From positions 1 through 12,805 of the forward strand of contig JAKZUA010000161.1 of the NCBI GenBank assembly GCA_047516825.1: DNA of 12,805 nucleotides, written 5' to 3'. Under the pieces are notes generated by a model. That model saw nothing but the letters and a program-made list of their open reading frames with translations. It did not search any database and had not been told where the DNA came from. The DNA comes from JADFQT01 sp047516825 (GTDB taxonomy: Bacteria > Chloroflexota > Dehalococcoidia > Lucifugimonadales > UBA3495). Positions 7,359 to 12,805 of the stretch are shown one piece after another. Numbering within the stretch: position 1 is the first letter of the stretch; each line of letters begins with the position of its first letter. Made by a program: the position numbers and the translations under genes.

Positions 7359-7490
7359 TCAAATAACGGGTAATGGAGGCAGGAGGTGCTTGCGACGCTG
7401 CTGGACCCCCTCAAACTCCTGCTGAGTGACCACAGGTTGGACCACCAGTCCCTCTAGCGGTACCCGTTGCTTGTAGGGTCGTGCTCGGGT
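7359..7490 (-). pseudogene. Possible C-terminal fragment of a serine recombinase
   Basis: On the minus strand an open stretch of about 43 codons ends at TGA 7359-7361. It reads RARPYKQRVPLEGLVVQPVV then TQQEFEGVQQRRKHLL. The pattern of a Pro-Val-Val strand followed by x-F-E-x-V-Q-x-R resembles the region after the recombinase domain in large serine recombinases (commonly P-x-I-V-x-x-E-x-F-E-x-V-Q-x-R-L). There is no start codon, and the stretch abuts the left end of the IS3 remnant, so it would be a relic. The match is by memory of the motif and is weak. Confidence 0.25.
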
Positions 7491-7580
7491 GCTGGTGGCA
7501 CCCAAAAACTAGACAGGTGGCTAAGAGGGAGTCCAGCTCCTAAAATACCGGCAGCGATTGCTGTCGAGGAGGAGTGGGAC

Positions 7581-7712
7581 ATGAAGCAGACGAGGAAGAA
7601 GCAAAGCCGGGCATGCAAGGCCAAGGTGGCTTTAGCCGCCTTTGAAGGGAAAAAGCCCATTGCCCAACTGGCCCGTCGATTCGAGGTCCATCCTGGCCAG
7701 ATTCATGCCTGA
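7581..7712 (+). pseudogene. IS3-family orfA (transposase DNA-binding subunit), truncated by a nonsense codon
   Basis: An ATG at 7581 with GAGGAGGAG just upstream begins MKQTRKKQSRACKAKVALAA and continues FEGKKPIAQLARRFEVHPGQ. This is the helix-turn-helix domain of IS3-family OrfA (HTH_Tnp_1 type), which normally reads VHPNQI-x-x-WK. Here the tryptophan position is TGA (7710-7712). The same frame continues beyond the stop as KRALVEGAPELFADN, also typical of OrfA. After that about 40 residues of OrfA, including its coiled coil, and the start of OrfB are missing. An internal deletion therefore accompanies the nonsense mutation. Confidence 0.8.
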
Positions 7713-7768
7713 AAAAGGGCCCTCGTGGAAGGAGCTCCAGAGTTATTTGCCGACAACCACCAGCATCA

Positions 7769-8100
7769 ATGCCTGGCGCGCCAATGCACCCTGCTGGCGT
7801 CAGCCGGGCCTCGGTGTCCTACCGTCCAGCACTCATCAGAGAAGAAGACTTGGAGTTGATGGCCCTGATGGACCGCCAGTATCTAAAGACACCCTTCTAC
7901 GGTTCCAGCAGGATGAAGGCCGGGCTGTTGGGAGAAGGCTACCTGGCAAGCCGAAAGATGGTTCGAAGGCTGATGCGTTCGATGTTCCTAGAGGCCATCT
8001 ATCGGCGTCCCAACACCAGCAAGCCGGCACCGGGACACCGGGTCTATCCCTACCTGCTGAGGGAGTAGAGGTCAATCGAGTCGATCAGGCCTGGGCATCG
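7769..8100 (+). pseudogene. IS3-family orfB (transposase) N-terminal remnant, frameshifted and truncated
   Basis: From about 7798 the frame encodes GVSRASVSYRPALIREEDLE, then DRQYLKTPFYGSSRMKAGL, then RRPNTSKPAPGHRVYPYLL. This is the HTH_21-like region that precedes the DDE integrase core in IS3-family OrfB. The frame hits a stop at 8066-8068. The expected continuation GVEVNRVDQAWAS sits in the next register, so one G has been lost from the GGG run near 8061. A similar single-G loss near 7797 separates RQCTLL from GVSRAS. Sequence after 8100 no longer matches, and the catalytic D-D-E residues are absent. Confidence 0.8.
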
Positions 8101-8121
8101 TGGAGGTCCCGGACTCTCCGG

Positions 8122-9018
8122 CTAAGCCCGACGCAGCTTAGGGTCCAGCGTATCCCGCATCCAGTCGCCGAAGAAGTTGAAGGCCAACACCACCACCGTG
8201 ATCGCCAAGCCCGGGAAGAGTGACAGCCACCAGACGTCCAGGATTACCGACCGCCCTTCCGAAACCATAATTCCCCACGCCGCCTCTCCCGGCGGCAGCC
8301 CTAATCCCAAGAAGCTCAACGAAGCTTCCAGCAGAATTACCTGCCCGATTTGCAGGCTGGTGATGACCATTAAGGTGTTGATGGTGTTGGGGAAGATGTG
8401 ACGCCAGATTATCATCGGCATCGACAGCCCGGCAATTTTGGCGAAGGTCACAAAGTCCAGCTCTTTGATGCTCAACACGTCGCCTCGTATCATCCGGGCG
8501 AAACGGGCCCACACGGTCAGCGCCACCGCCAGGATGATGTTGGCCAGACCCGCTCCCAGCAGAGTTACGATGATCAACGCCACCAGAATAGTCGGGAACC
8601 CCAAGGCTGCGTCGGCGGCCCGCATAATCAGCACGTCCGGCCATCCTGTCCGGAAGCCCGCTATCAGTCCCAACGTAGTCCCCACCAGCATGCCCGTTCC
8701 CAGGGCCACCAGGCTGATGAACATAGCGGTGCGGGCCCCGTAGATCAGCCGGCTCAGCATGTCCTGCCCCAAAATATCCGTCCCCAAGGGGTGACTCCAA
8801 GTCCAGTCGTCCCCGAAAAAAACCGGAGCTAACTTGGCCTCAAATATGTCGATCGCGAGAGGGTCGTGGGGCGCCAGCAGGGGCGCGAACAGGGAACAGA
8901 CCAGCAGTACCACCATCACCGACAAGGGCAACCAGGGCAACTTGGCCCCCTGTAACACACCCGGGAGCACCCGCAGCCAGCTTCTCCTTGTGGTTCCAAC
9001 ACTTAGCGACGACGCCAC
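8122..9018 (-). CDS. ABC transporter permease, DppC/OppC type
   Basis: This is an inner-membrane permease subunit of a dipeptide/oligopeptide/nickel-type ABC importer, 298 residues. A short cytoplasmic N-terminus is followed by a first membrane helix (about 29-50) and the family's hallmark stretch HPLGTDILGQDMLSRLIYGA. The BPD_transp_1 domain contains the ATPase-contact loop FAKIAGLSMPMIIWRHIFPN, then EASLSFLGLGLPPGEAAWG, which is nearly diagnostic for DppC/OppC. The start is GTG with a perfect AGGAGG six bases upstream (9025-9030 on the plus strand). It follows the DppB-type gene by only 14 bases, so the two are surely co-transcribed. The next expected genes, the two ATPases, do not follow. 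The IS3 remnant begins 21 bases beyond the stop codon. Confidence 0.95.
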   Translation of the reverse strand: MASSLSVGTTRRSWLRVLPGVLQGAKLPWLPLSVMVVLLVCSLFAPLLAPHDPLAIDIFEAKLAPVFFGDDWTWSHPLGTDILGQDMLSRLIYGARTAMFISLVALGTGMLVGTTLGLIAGFRTGWPDVLIMRAADAALGFPTILVALIIVTLLGAGLANIILAVALTVWARFARMIRGDVLSIKELDFVTFAKIAGLSMPMIIWRHIFPNTINTLMVITSLQIGQVILLEASLSFLGLGLPPGEAAWGIMVSEGRSVILDVWWLSLFPGLAITVVVLAFNFFGDWMRDTLDPKLRRA

Positions 9019-9032
9019 CAGAGACCTCCTAC

Positions 9033-9950
9033 TTATTCGAACCTAATTCTGGGGTTGACGTAGGCGTAAAGGATGTCCACCAACAGGGCCGTGGCAATGT
9101 AAAAGGCACCGGCAGTCAGAACCGTAGCCTGGACGATGGGGAAATCCCGACTGCTGATGCCCTGGAGCATCAACCGGCCGATGCCGGGCCAGGCAAAGAC
9201 CACCTCAATCACTACCGAGCCGTTCATAAGACCGGCCAGGGTCAGGCCGGAGAAGGTCAGCACCGGGATGACCGCGTTCTTCAGGGCGTGCTTGTAGATT
9301 ACCAGCCTTTCCGAGAGGCCCTTGATGCGGGCGAACTTGACATATTCGCTGTCCAGGACCTCCAGCATGCTGGACCGGGCCAGGCGCACCACCCCGGCCA
9401 TGCTATGCCAGGAGAGCACGAAGGCGGGCAGGATGAAGTGGTCAAGGCCGCCCGCTCCGAAGGTTGGCAGCCAGCCCAAAATAGCTCCAAAGAGCAGAAT
9501 GAGCATGATGGCGATCCAGAAGCTGGGGGCCGCAATGCCGGCCACGGCAAAGAACTTGCCGATTAGATCGAAGATAGAGTCGCGCTTTATCGCCGACAAA
9601 ACCCCCAGGGGTATACCCACCACAACGGTCAGAAGAAAGGCGGCGCCGGCTAACTGCAAGGTGGCGGGGAACCGCTCGAAAAGTAAATCCCGCGCCGGTC
9701 GACCTCGCAGCTGAGAACGGCCAAAGTCGCCCCGGACAATGTTGCCCAGGAATATCCCGTACCTTATATACAAGGGCTTATCCAGGCCCATGTTTTTCTT
9801 CAGCTGTTGATAATCCTTTTCCGTGTCGTCGGGCCCTAGCAGGTAAAGCGCGGGGTCTCCCGTCAGGTTTACACTCAGGAACACCGCCAGGCTGAGGATC
9901 AACAGGGTGATTACCGCCTGCCCTAATCGTACAACTATGTACCGCTGCAT
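9033..9950 (-). CDS. ABC transporter permease, DppB/OppB type
   Basis: This is the partner inner-membrane permease of the dipeptide-type importer, 305 residues, normal length. It opens with the typical first helix RLGQAVITLLILSLAVFLSV, followed by a periplasmic loop with GLDKPLYIRYGIFLGNIVRG and DFGRS. The BPD_transp_1 domain has the loop YVKFARIKGLSERLVIYKHA (then LKNAVIPV), which docks on the ATPase. It ends in the family's ADILYAYVNPRIR-like tail (here VDILYAYVNPRIRFE). The start is ATG with a G-rich ribosome site about 7 bases upstream. It lies 137 bases downstream of the binding-protein gene, separated by a strong hairpin, and directly precedes the DppC-type gene. The transported compound cannot be told from the permease. 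Confidence 0.95.
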   Translation of the reverse strand: MQRYIVVRLGQAVITLLILSLAVFLSVNLTGDPALYLLGPDDTEKDYQQLKKNMGLDKPLYIRYGIFLGNIVRGDFGRSQLRGRPARDLLFERFPATLQLAGAAFLLTVVVGIPLGVLSAIKRDSIFDLIGKFFAVAGIAAPSFWIAIMLILLFGAILGWLPTFGAGGLDHFILPAFVLSWHSMAGVVRLARSSMLEVLDSEYVKFARIKGLSERLVIYKHALKNAVIPVLTFSGLTLAGLMNGSVVIEVVFAWPGIGRLMLQGISSRDFPIVQATVLTAGAFYIATALLVDILYAYVNPRIRFE

Positions 9951-9983
9951 AGATTATTCCCCCGCCAGGTTAAATGGCCCAAA

Positions 9984-10034
9984 ATCAAGGCCCCAGCCAA
10001 TCTAGCCTCGGTTGGAAGGGGCTGGGGCCTTGAT
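9984..10034 (-). terminator. Intra-operon hairpin: partial terminator or mRNA-stabilising stem
   Basis: A perfect 15-bp inverted repeat (9984-9998 with 10020-10034), GC-rich with a 21-base loop, lies between the binding-protein stop and the permease start. On the minus-strand transcript the stem is followed by a short T tract (TTT then GGG), so it is a weak intrinsic terminator at most. In binding-protein ABC operons such stems commonly lower downstream transcription or protect the upstream message, so that the binding protein is made in excess of the permeases. That role here is inference; the repeat itself is plainly seen. Confidence 0.65.
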
Positions 10035-10087
10035 TCACGACATCCTGCGTTGCGCCAGTCACGCAACCAGAAGCCAACTACCAGCGG

Positions 10088-11890
10088 TTACTTCAGGGTT
10101 AATTTGTGAAGTGCGGATGGAAACAACGTCAGGGGATAGGGCTGCCAGGTCAAGACACGCGGCCCTACTGCCCATGGAGTGTTTGCATACCCAATACCCA
10201 TGTGATAAGTCTCTTCCCGGTGACGTTGGTACAGTTTTGTAAGGGCTTCCACTCGTTTGTCTGGGTCTAGCATCAGAAAAGCTTCCAGCCCTAATTCGTG
10301 GAGCTCCGGGTCCCCGTGCCACCGGCTTTTGTTCTCAGCGTCGCCGTATGAATAGCTTTGAGAGGAAGCATCTACCCGCGTGTCGTTTTCCTCCCAGTAT
10401 ACCTGTCCATTTAGTTCGCCTGCATACCTCCTTCTTTTGATGTCTTGGCTTTCGAGCACTCTAACTTCCACCTCCAAGCCCAACTCCTTCTTCCACATAT
10501 CGCCGACTAGTCGCGCAGTCTCAATCATGAGGGGCAGTGCGGTGCCCTTACGGACGTTGATAATGAGCTCGCCAAAACCTTCACCGCCGGGATAGCCGGC
10601 ATCCGCCAGTAGCTGGCGGGCTCTGTCCGGGTCGGCGGGCCAAGGGTCCATCTCGGGGGTGTAGCCAATGGTGCTTGGGGAGACAGTCATCCAGCCTTTT
10701 ACCTCGAAAACTTCCGGGCCACCGTAGAGCTCGTTTTGTATCACCTTCTTGTTGATGGCTAAGTCCAGGGCCTGGCGCACCCGTATATCGTGGCAGGGAT
10801 ACTGAGGTTCCCAGCACCCCATCAGACCGGGCTGAGAAATCACTGCCTCTGAGGCAAACACCAAGCGACCGCCGCCGCTCTCCACCTGCTTCTTGCTCTG
10901 CAAGCCGACCGGGACGATATCGGCCTCCCCGGCCCGTAGCGCCGCCACCCTGGTGGCTTCCTCGGGCACCAGGAACATGTCCAGCGACTGGAAGCTCACC
11001 CGTTTATCTTCGGGTAAGCCATTCTTGGGCTGGTAGTAGAAATCGTCAAAGCGCTCGAACCTCATCACGGAGGCCGGAGTGAGGCTTGCCAGGCTCATGA
11101 ACCCGGTGCCGATAGGGTTTTCGTCGTAGGCCGCTTCCTCATCAAGGTCGTGTAGCTCGGCCCTCTTGGGCATGGGGGGGAAATAACCGGGGTCATTATC
11201 TGCAACCTGTTGGGGCATATCAAGCCGGATCGTTGTCATAGACACAACTACGTTGTTCGGCCCGCTCAACTCAATACTTTGTAGATCGCGAGCCATCTTT
11301 GACGCTGTGCTACTGATGGAGTACTCCGGGGCTTGAAAGCCGAAGCTATGCTGAAAGGTCCACAACACGTCCTCTGCTGTTACCTCCGACCCGTCATGGA
11401 ACTTCACCCCCTCTCTTATGGTAAAGGTCCAGGTCAGCCCATCAGCGGACAGGCCCCACTCGCTAGCTATACCCGGGATCACCACCCTTTCGTCCGAGCT
11501 GGTGATGAGGGTCGCGTGCACAATCGAACCATAGTTGCCAAATCCTGGTGTCCCGCCCACGAAAGTTTGGTCAAACCGCTCGTTACCCATGTCCGTCACC
11601 ATGATGGTCACCTTGCCGGGGTTGACCTTTGCCTCGGGGGCAGCGGCGGCAGCAGGAACAGCCGTGGGCGCACCGCCTCCCGCACTCTGCGCCGGCGCTG
11701 ATGTATCTGGAGCTGTCTTTGCCGGCGCCGATGTGTCTGGAGCCGCTTTTGCCGGCGCTGGAGCCGATGTGTCCGGAGCCGACGTGTCCGGCTGCGGCGC
11801 CGCCGTTCCGCAGGCCACGGCGAATAGCAAGACCAGCATCAATGCGGTGATAGAGAACGCCCAAGACTTCTTGAACCCTTTGTTTACCAT
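10088..11890 (-). CDS. ABC transporter substrate-binding lipoprotein, family 5 (dipeptide/oligopeptide type)
   Basis: This is an extracytoplasmic solute-binding protein that delivers a peptide or similar small molecule to the permeases encoded next to it, 600 residues. The signal peptide has KK near the N-terminus, a hydrophobic core (12-24) and the lipobox FAVAC, with the lipidated cysteine at 27. A low-complexity tether of Ala, Pro, Thr and Ser follows (about 28-90), with PDTSAP repeated. The SBP_bac_5 fold then starts at about VTIMVTDMGNERFDQ. Characteristic family stretches are WGLSADGLTWTFTIREGVKF with HDGSEVTAEDVLWTF, and later DIRVRQALDLAINKKVI. The start is ATG with AGGGAGG well placed upstream. 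It heads the importer operon. The ligand cannot be predicted. The long repetitive tether is common in Chloroflexota lipoproteins. Confidence 0.94.
   Translation of the reverse strand: MVNKGFKKSWAFSITALMLVLLFAVACGTAAPQPDTSAPDTSAPAPAKAAPDTSAPAKTAPDTSAPAQSAGGGAPTAVPAAAAAPEAKVNPGKVTIMVTDMGNERFDQTFVGGTPGFGNYGSIVHATLITSSDERVVIPGIASEWGLSADGLTWTFTIREGVKFHDGSEVTAEDVLWTFQHSFGFQAPEYSISSTASKMARDLQSIELSGPNNVVVSMTTIRLDMPQQVADNDPGYFPPMPKRAELHDLDEEAAYDENPIGTGFMSLASLTPASVMRFERFDDFYYQPKNGLPEDKRVSFQSLDMFLVPEEATRVAALRAGEADIVPVGLQSKKQVESGGGRLVFASEAVISQPGLMGCWEPQYPCHDIRVRQALDLAINKKVIQNELYGGPEVFEVKGWMTVSPSTIGYTPEMDPWPADPDRARQLLADAGYPGGEGFGELIINVRKGTALPLMIETARLVGDMWKKELGLEVEVRVLESQDIKRRRYAGELNGQVYWEENDTRVDASSQSYSYGDAENKSRWHGDPELHELGLEAFLMLDPDKRVEALTKLYQRHREETYHMGIGYANTPWAVGPRVLTWQPYPLTLFPSALHKLTLK
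11691..11798 (-). repeat. 30-bp tandem repeat in the lipoprotein tether
   Basis: Two near-identical 30-bp units (11691-11720 and 11721-11750) and a degenerate third (from 11751) encode ten-residue repeats of the form A-K-x-A-P-D-T-S-A-P. They lie within the substrate-binding protein gene and keep its frame. Unit-number change would lengthen or shorten the membrane tether by ten residues without disrupting the ligand-binding domain. Confidence 0.75.
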
Positions 11891-11950
11891 GATTGAACCT
11901 CCCTAGAATTTCTAATCAGACTTGTCCCGATTTTTCTGGTATCCGACGTA

Positions 11951-12232
11951 TCAATGGCAAATATGATCATAGAAATGACGGGGCAACCGTCGTAACCCGG
12001 CGATGGGATAGGATGGCTCCGGCGCCATTTGGGGTGAGCCCTCCGATACTTGGCGCCATTCCTCGTTTAGGGCGCCGCGGTAGGTCCAAACAGAAAAGGG
12101 CATCCTGGCTCTGAATCCGCCCAACAGAGTACCATCCAACCGGCTGTCGCCAGGCAAAGGACAATCAATAGTCTTCAGGCCGAGGGCACCCTCGACGGGG
12201 TGGGCTACAATATTTTTGGGAGGTGTTACCAT
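11951..12232 (-). CDS. Possible small hypothetical protein upstream of the importer operon
   Basis: The 93-codon frame from ATG 12232 has AGGA five bases upstream. A GTG immediately before it would add one residue. The product starts MVTPPKNIVAHPVEGALGLK and contains RARMPFSVWTYRGALNEEWR; it is soluble-looking, has no membrane segment, and I recognise no family. Its codons are mixed but mostly C/G-ending, like the neighbouring genes. It runs in the operon direction and ends 60 bases before the binding-protein ATG, so it could be the first gene of the operon. It could also be a chance frame or a fragment of a larger, truncated gene. Confidence 0.3.
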   Translation of the reverse strand: MVTPPKNIVAHPVEGALGLKTIDCPLPGDSRLDGTLLGGFRARMPFSVWTYRGALNEEWRQVSEGSPQMAPEPSYPIAGLRRLPRHFYDHICH

Positions 12233-12790
12233 CACGTTCCTTTAGTGGGCCTCAGGTGCTTTGTTTGGGAGAAAGATTCAGATGAGGCCTCTTTTTAGCT
12301 AGGTAACGTGGCGACTCCTGTGCTACACCAGGCTCTTCCGCCTGGTTCTCGGCCGCCTCTGTAAAACATGCGGCAAAAAATGTGGATGATTCTAACGATG
12401 ATATTCGACAACATTGTGGCTAGTTGTAACTAATATCGTTAATTATTTTGCGGAATCAGTACCAAGAGAATCTCTAGTTACCTCCATGGTAAAGCTTTCC
12501 CTTTGGAGGACGGGGGTAATGTATATTACCGATCCTAGTAGTGTCAACCTACAGATGGTTAATATTCCTACTGCTGATGTATCTGTTTGGCCAATACACT
12601 TCTTTTGGTGGCCCAGTTGAAGGCATTTAGTGTGTAAACTGGAGCTTCCGGGGTACGTGCCGCTCTTTAGCCCGAATCCACCGATAGAGGGCGTGTCGCG
12701 ACAGGGCGGATAGGGAAGGAAGTGCTCCTCTGAATCTGGGATAATGGTTTTATAACAGAAAACCGACCAGAAACAAGGAGCACCCAATAG
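12233..12790. other. AT-richer intergenic region without a confident gene
   Basis: About 560 bases of lower GC than the rest. Visible structures are a 7-bp inverted repeat (12248-12254 with 12283-12289) followed by five T (12292-12296), a possible plus-strand terminator with a long loop; a perfect 7-bp hairpin with a six-base loop (12327-12333 with 12340-12346); and an 8-bp inverted repeat (12722-12729 with 12776-12783). Both strands have open frames across 12443-12620, but neither has a convincing ribosome site or a family I recognise. A short minus-strand stretch at 12627-12749 resembles a helix-turn-helix. Confidence 0.45.
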
Positions 12791-12805
12791 ATGCTACCAC
12801 GCAAC
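12791..12805 (+). CDS. First codons of a possible gene running off the right edge
   Basis: ATG at 12791 (MLPRN in the visible part) is preceded by AAGGAG (12775-12780) about ten bases upstream. Further up is a GATAAT hexamer with a TG one base before it (about 12737-12745), an extended -10 element. The arrangement looks like a real 5' end. One arm of an 8-bp inverted repeat covers the ribosome site, so it could be masked in the mRNA. Five codons are too few to name the product. A mobile-element gene is a guess from the surroundings. Confidence 0.35.

Larger units (their letters stand above)
7495..8100 (+). mobile_element. Decayed IS3-family insertion sequence remnant
   Basis: This block carries pieces of the two-frame transposase of an IS3-family element, orfA in one frame and orfB in the -1 frame. 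The left end is approximate: the sequence CACCCAAAAACTAGACAGG from 7500 looks like the start of such elements. The right end is abrupt. OrfB-like sequence stops after the codons for VDQAWAS at 8100, and the whole DDE catalytic domain is gone. The remnant lies between the molybdenum hydroxylase gene and the ABC permease and cannot be mobile by itself. Confidence 0.75.

Noticed and set aside
8398..8832. Long plus-strand open frames opposite the ABC permease genes, also at 8988-9566 and 9322-9714
   Set aside because: Each lies wholly inside or mostly opposite a well-identified permease gene and is rich in H, Q, R and P, typical of antisense shadows.
11691..11798. Tandem repeats considered as a CRISPR array
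   Set aside because: The repeats are directly adjacent without spacers and encode an in-frame protein tether.

Overview
The window looks like an accessory stretch of a moderately GC-rich, free-living heterotrophic bacterium. It combines an orphan xanthine-dehydrogenase-type molybdenum subunit, a dipeptide-type ABC importer with an Ala/Pro/Thr/Ser-rich lipoprotein linker, an aldo/keto reductase, several TTG/GTG starts and decayed insertion sequences. This mix is reminiscent of Chloroflexota (SAR202 or Dehalococcoidia-like lineages). That placement is an impression from gene style, since no marker gene or rRNA is present.

Layout. The left edge (1-83, minus) holds the N-terminus of a probable IS630-type transposase that runs out of the window. 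An MFS exporter (plus, main frame to 1592) follows; its 5' end is out of frame and lacks a normal start codon. A palindromic intergenic repeat (1691-1765) separates it from a convergent aldo/keto reductase (1782-2801, minus). A DHH/DHHA1 phosphoesterase (2930-3721, minus) has a 30-codon reading frame just upstream in the same frame. An alpha/beta hydrolase (3972-4859, plus) converges on a molybdopterin-binding dehydrogenase subunit (4951-7179, minus).

Next is a scar of mobile DNA: a possible recombinase fragment (7359-7490, minus) and a heavily decayed IS3-family element (about 7495-8100, plus). The element ends 21 bases from the stop codon of an ABC permease. The importer operon runs on the minus strand from a lipoprotein binding protein (10088-11890), through a strong 15-bp hairpin, to two permeases (9033-9950 and 8122-9018). 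No ATPase genes follow. The right 900 bases hold one plausible small gene (11951-12232, minus), AT-richer DNA with no confident gene, and the first five codons of a possible gene at 12791.

How the genes fit together. The importer would bring in a peptide or other small organic molecule. The molybdenum hydroxylase, hydrolase and aldo/keto reductase are all enzymes of small-molecule catabolism, but they sit in separate transcription units, so a shared pathway is only a guess. I see no convincing new defence or regulatory system. The most interesting signals are the 5' defect of the MFS gene, the intergenic palindrome, the intra-operon hairpin, the truncation of the importer operon beside an IS remnant, and the unresolved right-hand region.
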